A DNA stretch of 22,335 nucleotides, taken from DSUN01 sp035527715. Its GTDB lineage: Bacteria > Planctomycetota > PUPC01 > DSUN01. The stretch is from NCBI GenBank assembly GCA_035527715.1, contig DATKZY010000222.1:1-22335 (forward strand), given 5' to 3'. Below the pieces are notes generated by a model. The model was not told where the DNA came from, did no database searches, and saw only the letters and a list, made by a program, of their open reading frames with translations. Below are positions 1 to 8,423 of the stretch, piece after piece. The position numbers and the translations under genes are program-made. Each line of letters starts with the position of its first letter. The first letter of the stretch is position 1.

Positions 1-141
1 CTCCGCCGCCCCCTTCGGGGGCTGGGCCATGGGAGGATCGTCAACCCACGGCTCCCCAAGCATCGCCGTGGGCTTTATTCCGTCGCCTCCTTCGGAGGCT
101 CAAGACGCGGATGCCTTGACCGTAGGAGATTACACGCACCC
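1..141. repeat. Left copy of a three-hairpin inverted repeat
   Basis: Read left to right, this contains a hairpin at 8-22 (GCCCCC/TTC/GGGGGC), a hairpin with stem CCCACGG (45-51) and CCGTGGG (66-72), a hairpin at 85-99 (GCCTCC/TTC/GGAGGC), and a tail at 114-141. The inverted copy lies at 22196-22335. Positions 1-26 and the 28-base tail are identical in both copies. The stem around 85-99 has a different sequence in the right copy but still pairs. No coding potential is convincing here. Confidence 0.85.
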
Positions 142-215
142 TGCGCGCGCGAATGGCCCGAGGACAAGCTCTGCGTCCCGAGAGCGAATGGCGGCATAAC
201 CCGGGACTGGGAGTG

Positions 216-236
216 GCACAGGCTTCCAGCCTGTGC
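216..236. repeat. Short palindrome downstream of the first gene
   Basis: GCACAGGCT (216-224) and AGCCTGTGC (228-236) form a perfect 9-bp stem with a 3-base loop. It lies 54 bases past the stop of the minus-strand gene ending at 290, so it could act as its transcription end, but there is no T-run on either strand. It may equally be one more of the dispersed palindromes of this genome. The rest of 142-289 shows nothing I can identify. Confidence 0.55.
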
Positions 237-289
237 GCCGCGAGCGTTTCAACAGAGCAAGACTCACAGGGAGCAAGCGGCGACCCGCG

Positions 290-1966
290 TCACTGGCCGT
301 CTCTCCCGTAGTCCACGATGAGACCATTGGCGAGGACTCGCTCTCCCTCGCGGCTCACGCGGGTGTTGGCTGGGACGAGGACGACGATGCGCGCGCGATC
401 GGCATCGAGAGCGAAACGCACCTTGCCGCGGACGCCGCGGGCAGCGAATCCGTGGCTCACGGCGTCGTAGAGGTCGCGGGGCTCGGGGCCGACCTCGATC
501 TCGACCTGCTTCGCCTCGGCGTGGGGGTTGTAGTAGAGGAACGTGGGGTAGGCGGGGGCATGGTGCCAGTCGGTCTTCAGAAGGTCGAGTTGGAGAATGC
601 CCTCGACGTTGGTCTTCTCGACGACCGCGGCGAGGTAGCCGACGTGGCTGGCGCCGTAGAGGGCGAAGTTGGTTGTCGTGGCTCCGTTGCGGCCCACCGC
701 GTCGCCTGTTGCATAGGGGCTGCGTGCGACGCCGTCATGGCGGCCCGTCTTGCGGCAGCCCTCGTAGGAGACGCAGGAGTTGGGGTCGTGCTGGCGCGCC
801 CAGGCGGCACAGCTCTGATGGGCGTCGTCGTGGGCGTTGGCGTAGAAGAGGCGGGCGGAGTTCGCGGCGTTCAGGATGTACTTGCCGATGGCGCGGGCGT
901 AGCGGGCGTCGTAGCGGGGCAGCGGCGCGAGGGTCGCCACTGCATCGAACGTGTTCATCGCGAAGGCATAGCCGCCACCGTCCTTGAGGCTGCCGCCCAG
1001 GCCCGCCACGTCGAGCCCGCCCCACTTGTCGGCCACGACGCCCCAGTCGGGCCGCGACACGCTCGGGCCGAAGCACCAGGTGAGGAACTTGTGGACGTCG
1101 TAGCGGCGGCCCAGCTCGGCATTCATTCGCGCGGCGAGGACGGCCCCGTAGGGCATGAGGATCTCGTAGAAGGGGTTGGTCGGGTGCTTCTCGAGGAAGC
1201 GCAGGCAGAGGTCGGCGCCTTCGAGATACTTCGCCTCGCCCGTCTTCACGTGGGCGACGTAGAGGAACCAGGCGTAGCCGGCCGCGGCGTCGGGCTCTTT
1301 CCAGCGGCCGTTGTCGGCGGGGGCCATCTTGGAGTAGTCAAAGGCCGTGTGATTGAAGTCGGGCACACCCTCGGGGCCGGCGAGGACGCGAACCGCGCCG
1401 AGCATTCGGTCGGCGGAGAGGCGCAGGTGTTGGCCGAACTCGCCGACGCCGGGAACCAGGTGCAGCAGTTGGGCGAAGAGGAGGCTGGGATAGGTCTCAT
1501 ACCAGAACGACCCGCCCGTGCCGTGCGCTACGCTGTTCATATAGAGGTTCAGGCCGTTGTCGCGGTTGAAGTAGCGTTGGCACATGGCGACGAAGTTGCG
1601 TCCGCCCTGGTTCGCCTTGTCAATGCCGACGAGCGAGGCGCCCACCACGGCGGCCATGCAGTTGATGGCCTCGTGGTGGCGGCCGCCGGTCTGACGGGGC
1701 GAGCCGACGTAGGAGGGCAGGCCGAAGCCGCGGAGGAGCGCGTTGTGCTTCGTGTCGTCCCACCAGATGAGGGGCAGGTATTGCCCCTTGGCGTTGAAGT
1801 CGAACACGAGGGCATCGTAGTCGCGGGCGACCTTCTTCCAGTCGCGCATCGCGAAGGGCTGGGGCAGGTTGGGCATCAGCTCCACGCGGTCGAGCTTCAC
1901 CTGCTCCGCGCCGTGCGCCGCTGCGAACAGGGCACAAGCGATTGGGATCGTGCGCACAAATCTCAC
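290..1966 (-). CDS. Secreted protein of unknown function, possible carbohydrate-active toroid
   Basis: A 558-residue protein I cannot assign to a named family. It starts with GTG at 1966, chosen because a GAGAGG ribosome site lies about 7 bases upstream and the N-terminus is a clean Sec signal peptide (residues 1-19, ending AAAHG just before AEQ). Residues about 30-440 look mainly helical, with repeated aromatic-rich pairs (HHEAIN, FWYETYPSLLFAQLLHLV), as in alpha/alpha-toroid glycosidases and lyases. The last ~110 residues alternate in a beta-sandwich pattern containing FLYYNPHAEAKQVEIEVG, a kind of C-terminal domain often found behind such toroids. It is transcribed divergently from a GH172-led operon, which fits a role in glycan breakdown in the periplasm or outside the cell. 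The fold and role are inferences; the gene itself is well supported. Confidence 0.8.
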   Translation of the reverse strand: MRFVRTIPIACALFAAAHGAEQVKLDRVELMPNLPQPFAMRDWKKVARDYDALVFDFNAKGQYLPLIWWDDTKHNALLRGFGLPSYVGSPRQTGGRHHEAINCMAAVVGASLVGIDKANQGGRNFVAMCQRYFNRDNGLNLYMNSVAHGTGGSFWYETYPSLLFAQLLHLVPGVGEFGQHLRLSADRMLGAVRVLAGPEGVPDFNHTAFDYSKMAPADNGRWKEPDAAAGYAWFLYVAHVKTGEAKYLEGADLCLRFLEKHPTNPFYEILMPYGAVLAARMNAELGRRYDVHKFLTWCFGPSVSRPDWGVVADKWGGLDVAGLGGSLKDGGGYAFAMNTFDAVATLAPLPRYDARYARAIGKYILNAANSARLFYANAHDDAHQSCAAWARQHDPNSCVSYEGCRKTGRHDGVARSPYATGDAVGRNGATTTNFALYGASHVGYLAAVVEKTNVEGILQLDLLKTDWHHAPAYPTFLYYNPHAEAKQVEIEVGPEPRDLYDAVSHGFAARGVRGKVRFALDADRARIVVLVPANTRVSREGERVLANGLIVDYGRDGQ

Positions 1967-2000
1967 GTCTCGCCTCTCAGGTCACGATCGTCATGGCCTG

Positions 2001-2029
2001 AGGGTACCGGGCCTGGTTGCGGCTGTCAA
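2001..2029 (-). promoter_or_regulatory. Predicted sigma70-type promoter for the 1966-290 gene
   Basis: On the minus strand a perfect -35 box TTGACA (2029-2024) is followed after 17 bases by TACCCT (2006-2001). The -10 matches consensus at only 3 of 6 positions, but the box quality, spacing and position 35 bases before the start codon fit well. Confidence 0.5.
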
Positions 2030-2061
2030 CCGCGACGGTGTTCGGGGAGGGGTTGACAGCC
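2021..2061. promoter_or_regulatory. Palindrome spanning two divergent -35 boxes
   Basis: GGCTGTCAAC (2021-2030) and GTTGACAGCC (2052-2061) are perfect 10-bp inverted copies separated by 21 bases. Each arm contains the TTGACA box of one of the two divergent promoters. It could be an operator for a shared regulator, or simply two similar -35 regions facing apart. Confidence 0.5.
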
Positions 2062-2082
2062 TCGCTCGCCGTGTCGTAACAT
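2053..2082 (+). promoter_or_regulatory. Predicted promoter of the four-gene secreted-protein operon
   Basis: TTGACA (2053-2058), an 18-base spacer, then TAACAT (2077-2082, 4 of 6 consensus positions). Transcription would start near 2089, about 34 bases ahead of the ATG at 2123. Confidence 0.5.
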
Positions 2083-2122
2083 TGCCATCGGCAGGCTGGG
2101 CCTTCCTGTGGAGAACGCGGGC

Positions 2123-4168
2123 ATGCGGGCATTGCTTCAGTGTCGTTGGGTTGCACTGGCTGCGGGGCTCCTGCTCTCCAGCGCCTGGGCGGAGGAGCGG
2201 GCCGTGACGCTGGAGGCGCTGCTCCAGGAGATGGTGGACCGCGAGGCGGTGGCCCGCTGGCCCCAGCCGGCGTACACGTGCCGCCAGGCGAGCAGCTACG
2301 ACCGCCGCACGAAGTCGCCCGACGACCCCGCCGGCTGGTTCGCGAACACGGACAACATGGACGGCAGCGGCGCGTCGCTTCGCTGGGAGGAGGCGGGCGG
2401 CCGCCGCGAGTGCGTGCTCCTGGACGTCGAAGGGCCAGGCTGCATCGTGCGATTCTGGTCGGGCGGACAGCAGCCGAAGGGGAAGCTCCGCTTCTACCTC
2501 GACGGCGCCGCTCAGCCGGCCATCGAGGCGCCAATGCAGGACCTGATGAGCGGCAAGCTCTTCGTGCCCCCTCCCCTCGCCATCCTGAACGCCGGCAACG
2601 CCCTGAACCTCTACCTGCCCGTGCCCTACGCGAAGCACTGCAAGATCACCTACGACGAGTCCCGCCCCGGCAACCCCAACGCCCCGCCGCCCGGCCGCTG
2701 GTACAACATCGAATACCGCAGCTATCCGGCCGGCACCGGCGTCAAGTCGTTCACGATGGACGACTACGCTGCCTGCAAAGCGACCATCGAGCGGGTCTGC
2801 AAGATGCTCCTCGAACCGCCCGCACTCGTCGGGGGCTGGGACTTCGCCCTCGATGCCGCCCTGGAGCCGGGCCAGGAAGCCTCGACCGATCTGCCCCTCA
2901 AGCAGGGAGCGGTGCGGGTGCTGGAGGCCCGCCTCGACGGCGTGCCCGCCGACCAGGTCGAGCAGGCGCTCCGCTCGACCGTGTTGCGGGCCACGTTCGA
3001 CGGCGAGGAAACGGTCTGGTGCCCTCTCGGCGACTTCTTCGGCAGCGGCGTGGGCCTGAACGCGCTGAGCAACTGGCATCGCGCCGTCGCCAAGGACGGC
3101 GCGATGGCCTGCCGCTGGGTGATGCCCTACGAGAAGTCGGGCCGCCTCTCCGTCGTCAACCTCGGCACGCAGAAGGTGGGCGTGAAGCTCAAGGGCATCG
3201 TCGGCAAGTGGAAATGGCTCGACAACTCGATGCACTTCCACGCCACCTGGCGGCAGCAGTTCCCCATCCCCACGAGGCCGTTCCAGGACTGGAATTACGT
3301 CGAGGTCACAGGCCAGGGCGTCTACCTGGGCGACACGCTGTCGCTGATGAACCCCGTGCGCGACTGGTGGGGCGAGGGCGACGAGAAGATCTGGGTGGAC
3401 GGCGAGAGCTTCCCCTCGCACTTCGGCACGGGGAGCGAGGACTACTACGGCTATGCCTGGGGCAACCCGAGCCTGTTCCAGGGGCCGTTCTGCAACCAGG
3501 TGCGCTGCGACGGGCCGGGCAACCTGGGCCACACGGTCGTCACCCGCACCCGCTCCCTCGACGCCATTCCGTTCGCCAAGAGCCTGAAGATGGACATGGA
3601 GGTGTGGCATTGGAAGGGCTGCCAGGTGGCCTACGCCGTGGCGAGTTACTGGTACGCGCGCCCCGGCGCGAAGAGCAACCGCGGGCCGCTGCCCGACGAG
3701 GCGGCACGCGCCATCCCCCAGCCGCCGCAGCCGGTCAAGGTCAAGGGCGCGCTCGAAGGCGAAACCCTCCGCATCGTCGAGCGCACCGGCGGCGTCACCG
3801 AAACCCAGCACATCACCCAGCACAACTGGAGCGGCGACCGCCAGCTCTGGTGGCGCGACGCCAAGCCGGGCGACAAGCTCACCTTCGCCCTCCCCGTGCC
3901 CAAGGCCGGCAAGTACTCCGTCGCGGCCAACCTCACGAAGGCCGTGGACTATGGGATCGTGCAGTTCCGCCTCGACGGTGAGAAGCTGGGGGAGGCAATT
4001 GACCTCTACAACAATGGCGTCGTCACCACCGGGCCGAGAGTGGTCGGCGCGGCCACGCTCGACGCCGGCGAGCACAAGCTCACGGTCGAAATCACGGGGT
4101 CGAACCCGGCGGCCGTCAAGCGCCACATGTTCGGCCTCGACTACGTGAAGCTCGATGCAGCGGAGTGA
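2123..4168 (+). CDS. Secreted DUF2961 / GH172-like glycoside hydrolase
   Basis: This 681-residue protein belongs to the DUF2961 family, part of which is now classed as GH172 (alpha-D-fructofuranosidase and arabinofuranosidase type enzymes). The N-terminus is a signal peptide ending SAWA (residue 23). The GH172-like part runs to about residue 515 and includes DNMDGSG (77-83), PGCIVRFW (105-112) and the family hallmark WVDGESFPSHFGTGSEDYYG (424-443), with acidic residues E428 and E439 as candidate catalytic groups. Residues about 540-681 form a separate beta-sandwich-like domain, possibly carbohydrate binding. I chose ATG 2123 over the GTG at 2108 because GGAG (2110-2113) lies 9 bases upstream and the signal peptide then begins properly. 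It leads a same-strand operon of secreted propeller proteins. The sugar substrate cannot be read from sequence. Confidence 0.88.
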   Translation: MRALLQCRWVALAAGLLLSSAWAEERAVTLEALLQEMVDREAVARWPQPAYTCRQASSYDRRTKSPDDPAGWFANTDNMDGSGASLRWEEAGGRRECVLLDVEGPGCIVRFWSGGQQPKGKLRFYLDGAAQPAIEAPMQDLMSGKLFVPPPLAILNAGNALNLYLPVPYAKHCKITYDESRPGNPNAPPPGRWYNIEYRSYPAGTGVKSFTMDDYAACKATIERVCKMLLEPPALVGGWDFALDAALEPGQEASTDLPLKQGAVRVLEARLDGVPADQVEQALRSTVLRATFDGEETVWCPLGDFFGSGVGLNALSNWHRAVAKDGAMACRWVMPYEKSGRLSVVNLGTQKVGVKLKGIVGKWKWLDNSMHFHATWRQQFPIPTRPFQDWNYVEVTGQGVYLGDTLSLMNPVRDWWGEGDEKIWVDGESFPSHFGTGSEDYYGYAWGNPSLFQGPFCNQVRCDGPGNLGHTVVTRTRSLDAIPFAKSLKMDMEVWHWKGCQVAYAVASYWYARPGAKSNRGPLPDEAARAIPQPPQPVKVKGALEGETLRIVERTGGVTETQHITQHNWSGDRQLWWRDAKPGDKLTFALPVPKAGKYSVAANLTKAVDYGIVQFRLDGEKLGEAIDLYNNGVVTTGPRVVGAATLDAGEHKLTVEITGSNPAAVKRHMFGLDYVKLDAAE

Positions 4169-4204
4169 GCCCAGAGCCGGCGGCGGCCGGATTGGAGCAC
4201 GGGA

Positions 4205-6469
4205 ATGACAAGGTGGCTTGCTTCGGCGGCCCTGGCAGCTACGGTGCTCGCCGCAGCGATTGCTGTCCCGCGGCCCGCTCAGGCCGGCGACGCCGGGGAG
4301 TGGGTGGAGATCGTCACCAGGCCGTCGGCCGAGGTCGGCGCGCGCGGCTTCGCGCGCCTCGTGGCGCTCCCCGACGGCCGGCTCTTCCTCTGGGGGCCGC
4401 CGGCGGCGAACGCCTCGACCGACTGGTGCTCGGTCGCGTTCGACCCGGCCGCGAACGCCTGGCACCCGCTCGTGCCCAGGGGCAAGGAGGCCTGGCTCCA
4501 GCAGCGGCCGAAGATGTACGCCACAGGGATGCGCTGGGGGCACGCGATCCGCCTCGAGCGCCCCGAGGGCCTGCTCCAGCCCATCCCCATGTGCTACTTC
4601 CACCAGGCGGCCTACGTGCCCACGATGAAGCGGGTGCTCCTCTTCGTCGGCGGCAAGCACCTTGCCTTCGACCCCGAGACGAACACGTGGGAGGAACTGA
4701 CCCCCAGGACGAGTCCCCCGCACGTCGTCTGGAGTGCGATGGAGTACGACCCGGCGAACGACGAGGTGGTGCTCTTCGGCGGCGGGGCCATGTGCGAGGA
4801 GAACCGCCCGGGCACCTGGCTCTTCAGCCCGAAGGCGATGGACTGGCGGAAGCTCGACCAGCCCCTGGGCGAGCAGCCGCCGCCCCGCTGCAACGCGCCC
4901 CTCGCCTGCGACCCGGAGAACCGCCTCATCGCCCTGTTCGGCGGCGACGCGCAGGACCACTACCTGGCCGACACCTGGGTCTACGACTGCTCCCGCCGCC
5001 GCTGGCGCGAGCTGAAGACCAACGTGAGGCCCTGCCCACGCACCGCACCGGCCCTCTGCTTCCTCGACAAGCACGGCGTCTTCCTCATGGGCGGCACGGT
5101 GCCCGACAAGGCGCTCGCCGCCGCGAGCGAGGAGACCTGGACCCTCGACGCCGCCACGGGCACCTGGACCCGCGTCGCAGGGAAGTTCCCTGCCGCCTTC
5201 TCGTGCAGCCTGGCCTACGATGCCGCTCGCGACCGCGCGATCCTCTACCAGACCCCCGGCCAGTGGCCCAAGCAGAGCAGCGTCTATGCCTGGGTGCCGG
5301 GCCTCGCGCCGGCCGGCGAGGGCCGGACCGCGCCGCCCGAGCCCATTGCCAAGTACCGCGGCCCGGCGTGGTACACCGAAGGCGTCCCGCCGGCCGACGA
5401 GGCCGCGGGCGAGAAGCTCATCGCTGCGCTCGAGCCCAACACGTGGACGAAGCTGGCCTTCCCCAGGGAGGGGATGATGCGCACCTGGGGCTCGGCGACC
5501 GTGGACACCGACCGCCACGAGGTCGTCTACTGGGGCGGCGGGCACTGCGGCTACTGCGGCACCGACGTGAGCCATCTGTCGCTGAAGACGCTGCGCTGGA
5601 CGACCAGCTTCCCGCCCGAGTTTCCTCCCGCGCCCTACAACGGCTTCTACGGCGACGAGTCGAGCTTCCTCATCGCCTGCCGCACCTTCCGCGGCAGGCC
5701 CTGGGTCCAGCACGGGCGCACGAGCTACGCCTACGACCCCGTCGCCAGGATGGTCGTCTTCACCCAGTCCATCAGTTGCGTGCCGCGCGGCGACTGGACC
5801 TATCTCTACGACCCGGCGCGGCGCGACTTCGTCGCCCGCTTTCCCCAGCCGTTCATCGGCGGATGGGGGGTGTCGGGCGCCGCGGTCACCACGCGCCGCG
5901 GCGTGTTCGACTACCTGACGCCCGGCGACCACCGAAGCCCCGAGGTGGGCCTCTTCCGGCTCGACGCCACGGAGCGGAAGTGGACCAATCTCAGCGGCGG
6001 AAAGGCCACCGTCCCCTGCCCCGAGAAGTGCCGAATGGTCTACGACTCGACCCGCGACCATCTCGTCCTCGTCAGCCAGGAGGGCAGCGGCAAGGAGGCC
6101 CGGCCGGCCCTGTACGCCTGGGACCTGGCCGGCAACGCAACCACCTGGGCGAAGCTCGACCTGGCCGGCGAGCCGCCCCGGGCCTTCTACCGCGAGAGCG
6201 TCTACCTCGCCAGGCACGACCGCATCCTCAACCTGAACACGGAAGGCCTGTTCGCCTGCGACCTGGCGGCCGGCAACAGGTGGGCGAACACCCGCATCCC
6301 GCTCCCGGCCGGCGCACAGGTCAATGCCAACACCGCGATGGTCTATGACCCCGGCCTCGACGTCCTCGTCCTCTTCTGCGGCGGGAACACGGGGCCGGTC
6401 CACACCTGGCTGATGCGCTACGTGCCCGGAGCGGCCGCAACGACGCATCCTGGGGAACAAGGAGGCTGA
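4205..6469 (+). CDS. Secreted double Kelch-like beta-propeller protein
   Basis: A 754-residue protein with a signal peptide ending PAQA (about residue 27). Kelch-type repeats are clear: FDPETNTWEEL (155-165), YDPANDEVVLFGGG (181-194), LADTWVYDCSRRRWREL (254-270) and DAATGTWTRV (315-324), each preceded by an R/K-VxLFGG-type strand. The pattern breaks at about 366-408 in a Pro/Ala-rich linker and resumes to the end, suggesting two propellers (about 45-365 and 410-745). The second begins with an unusual GGGHCGYCGTD (444-454) rich in Cys and His. GGAG (4194-4197) sits 7 bases before ATG 4205, and the gene follows the GH172-like gene by 36 bases. The family gives no catalytic function; binding of glycan or protein at the cell surface is the likely role. 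Distant similarity to galactose-oxidase-type propellers is possible, but I see no copper-site signature. Confidence 0.85.
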   Translation: MTRWLASAALAATVLAAAIAVPRPAQAGDAGEWVEIVTRPSAEVGARGFARLVALPDGRLFLWGPPAANASTDWCSVAFDPAANAWHPLVPRGKEAWLQQRPKMYATGMRWGHAIRLERPEGLLQPIPMCYFHQAAYVPTMKRVLLFVGGKHLAFDPETNTWEELTPRTSPPHVVWSAMEYDPANDEVVLFGGGAMCEENRPGTWLFSPKAMDWRKLDQPLGEQPPPRCNAPLACDPENRLIALFGGDAQDHYLADTWVYDCSRRRWRELKTNVRPCPRTAPALCFLDKHGVFLMGGTVPDKALAAASEETWTLDAATGTWTRVAGKFPAAFSCSLAYDAARDRAILYQTPGQWPKQSSVYAWVPGLAPAGEGRTAPPEPIAKYRGPAWYTEGVPPADEAAGEKLIAALEPNTWTKLAFPREGMMRTWGSATVDTDRHEVVYWGGGHCGYCGTDVSHLSLKTLRWTTSFPPEFPPAPYNGFYGDESSFLIACRTFRGRPWVQHGRTSYAYDPVARMVVFTQSISCVPRGDWTYLYDPARRDFVARFPQPFIGGWGVSGAAVTTRRGVFDYLTPGDHRSPEVGLFRLDATERKWTNLSGGKATVPCPEKCRMVYDSTRDHLVLVSQEGSGKEARPALYAWDLAGNATTWAKLDLAGEPPRAFYRESVYLARHDRILNLNTEGLFACDLAAGNRWANTRIPLPAGAQVNANTAMVYDPGLDVLVLFCGGNTGPVHTWLMRYVPGAAATTHPGEQGG

Positions 6470-6473
6470 ACGG

Positions 6474-8423
6474 ATGAGGCGAGCAATCCACCTGTTGGCC
6501 GCCATCGCGCTGGGCGCCTGGGCCGTGGCCGGCGAGCCCCCCGGAGGCAAGGAGCTCACCAACTCGCTCGGCATGAAGCTCGTGCGCATCGAGCCCGGCG
6601 AGTTCCTCATGGGCTGCGGCACACAGCCGCCCCGCACCGAGGCCGAATGGAAACAACGCGACTGGGACGAGGCGCCCGCGCACAAGGTGAAGATCACGAA
6701 GCCCTTCCACATGGCCGTTCACGAGGTCACTAACAAGCAGTACGAGCAATTCGACCCCAAGCACAAGGAACTGCGCGGCAAGTTCGGCGCCTACGGCCAG
6801 GGAAGGGTGTCCACGACCGACGACGAGCCGGTGACAATGGTGAGCTGGCACGACGCGGTGAGGTTCTGCGAGTGGCTGTCGAAGAAGGAAGGGAAGCCCT
6901 ATCGCCTGCCCACCGAAGCCGAGTGGGAGTTCGCCTGCCGCGCGGGCACAACCACGGTCTACAACACGGGCGACACGCTGACGCCCGAGCAGGCCAACAT
7001 CGGCCTCGCCAGGGACGGCAAGAAGAAAGTGCCCACGGTGCCCGTCGGCAGCTACCCGCCCAATGCCTGGGGCCTGTGCGACATGCACGGAAACGTCGAG
7101 GAGTGGTGCCTCGACTGGTTCGGCCCCTACGAGCCGGGCGAGCGGGCCGACCCGACCGGCCGGGCGGACGGCTTCGCCAAGGTGACCCGCGGCGGCAGCC
7201 ACAGCATCGCCTCCTGGTCCCCCGACAACGCCCGCTACTGCCGCTCCTCCAATCGCTCGGGCCACCTGCCCGACGACGCGAACCGCTGCACCGGCTTTCG
7301 CATCGTCCTCGGCGAGATGCCCGCCACGCCGCCGCTCCCCGCCGCCAAGCCGCCCCTCCACGAGCGCGACGTGCAGCAAACTGCCGCGCCCCGCGAGGGG
7401 CCGGACCCCTCCAAGCCCTACTTCGTCAACTTCGCGGCGGAGAAGAGGAACCCGACGATCCCCAAGGACACCTGGGGGCCGATCTTCAGCGCCCACAACC
7501 ACTTCACCGCCCTGTGCGCGTGCCCCAACGGCGATGTGCTGGCCGCCTGGTACACCACGAAGTCCGAGAGCGGCCGCGAGCTGGCCCTGGCCGGCAGCCG
7601 CCTCCGCGTCGGGGCCGACCGATGGGAGCCGGCGTCGCTCTTCTTCGACGTGCCCGACGTGAACGACCACGCCCCCGTGCTGCTGTGCGACGGCAAGCGC
7701 ATCTGGCACTTCTCGTCCCAGGCCCTCGCCGGCTGGAACGACACCTCGATTCTGATGCGGACCAGCGACGACAGCGGCGCCACCTGGTCGAAGCCCCGCA
7801 TCATCCTGCCCCGCCACGACCCCGACCACCTCAGCCAGTCGTGCTCCGCCTTCGTGGGGCCGGACGGCCTGCTGGGCCTGGCGGTGGACGGCAGCGGCCA
7901 TGGCCGCGAACGCCTGATGACGAGCCGCGACGGCGGCCAGACCTGGCGCGTGGGCAAGGGCGACATGAAAGGCATCCACCCGGCCGCCGTGCTGCTCGAC
8001 GGCGGCAGCGTCATCGCCTTCACGCGGGGGCCGAACCCGATGCCGATGTTCACCTCGTCGGACTTCGGGGATACCTGGCAGGCTGGCGTCACAGCGTTCC
8101 CTGGCATCAACGTCGGCCAGAAGGCGGCGGCCCTCAAGCTAGCCGGCGGCGCCGTCCTGCTCTGCTCCCACGACACGAAGAAGGCGGTCGTGGGCGGTGG
8201 CGTCTTCGCCGCCCTGTCGCTCGACGGCGCCCGCACGTGGCCACACGTCCGCAAGGTCGAGGGCGTGGGCGGCTACATGTCGGTCGCCCAGGCGCCCAAC
8301 GGCGTCATCTACCTGTTCGGCAGCCGCATGGGGTGCGTCGCCTTCGACGAGGCTTGGCTCAGGGAGGGCAAGCCGCTTGCACCCGAGGCCGCGGGAGACG
8401 ACACGAAGGGAAAGGTCCGATGA
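6474..8423 (+). CDS. Secreted FGE-sulfatase (SUMF1-like) domain fused to BNR/sialidase-like propeller
   Basis: A 649-residue protein with a signal peptide of about 20 residues and two domains. Residues 29-280 are an FGE-sulfatase/SUMF1 domain: LTNSLGMKLVRIEPGEFLMG, VSWHDAVRFCEWLS (123-136), YRLPTEAEWEFACRAGT (143-159), GLCDMHGNVEEWC (200-212), VTRGGSHS (237-244) and CTGFRIV (272-278). Near residue 256 only one Cys is found (RYCRSSNR); true formylglycine-generating enzymes have a Cys pair five residues apart there, so sulfatase activation is doubtful. Residues about 320-630 are a BNR-type six-bladed propeller with four Asp boxes: SDDSGATW (431), SRDGGQTW (484), SSDFGDTW (528) and SLDGARTW (582). 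ATG 6474 has AAGGAGG 8 bases upstream and begins 4 bases after the previous stop. It overlaps the next gene by ATGA. The activity is unknown. Confidence 0.86.
   Translation: MRRAIHLLAAIALGAWAVAGEPPGGKELTNSLGMKLVRIEPGEFLMGCGTQPPRTEAEWKQRDWDEAPAHKVKITKPFHMAVHEVTNKQYEQFDPKHKELRGKFGAYGQGRVSTTDDEPVTMVSWHDAVRFCEWLSKKEGKPYRLPTEAEWEFACRAGTTTVYNTGDTLTPEQANIGLARDGKKKVPTVPVGSYPPNAWGLCDMHGNVEEWCLDWFGPYEPGERADPTGRADGFAKVTRGGSHSIASWSPDNARYCRSSNRSGHLPDDANRCTGFRIVLGEMPATPPLPAAKPPLHERDVQQTAAPREGPDPSKPYFVNFAAEKRNPTIPKDTWGPIFSAHNHFTALCACPNGDVLAAWYTTKSESGRELALAGSRLRVGADRWEPASLFFDVPDVNDHAPVLLCDGKRIWHFSSQALAGWNDTSILMRTSDDSGATWSKPRIILPRHDPDHLSQSCSAFVGPDGLLGLAVDGSGHGRERLMTSRDGGQTWRVGKGDMKGIHPAAVLLDGGSVIAFTRGPNPMPMFTSSDFGDTWQAGVTAFPGINVGQKAAALKLAGGAVLLCSHDTKKAVVGGGVFAALSLDGARTWPHVRKVEGVGGYMSVAQAPNGVIYLFGSRMGCVAFDEAWLREGKPLAPEAAGDDTKGKVR

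Noticed and set aside
233..2056. A 607-codon plus-strand frame opposite the first gene
   Set aside because: It is low-complexity Val/Gly/Ala/Glu-rich without domains. The minus-strand frame has a signal peptide, ribosome site and promoter.
1991..6712. A very long open frame on the minus strand opposite the GH172-like, Kelch and FGE-like genes
   Set aside because: It is Arg/Ala/Gly/Val-rich without recognisable domains and lies antisense to genes with signal peptides, ribosome sites and clear families. Long antisense frames are expected at this GC content.
6474..7320. A genuine formylglycine-generating enzyme serving local sulfatases
   Set aside because: No sulfatase is encoded in the window and the usual catalytic Cys pair is not evident.
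6872..8419. A possible long N-terminal extension of the FlgD-Ig/propeller protein
   Set aside because: The extension is an Arg/Pro-rich out-of-frame reading of the FGE-BNR gene. ATG 8420 begins a normal signal peptide.
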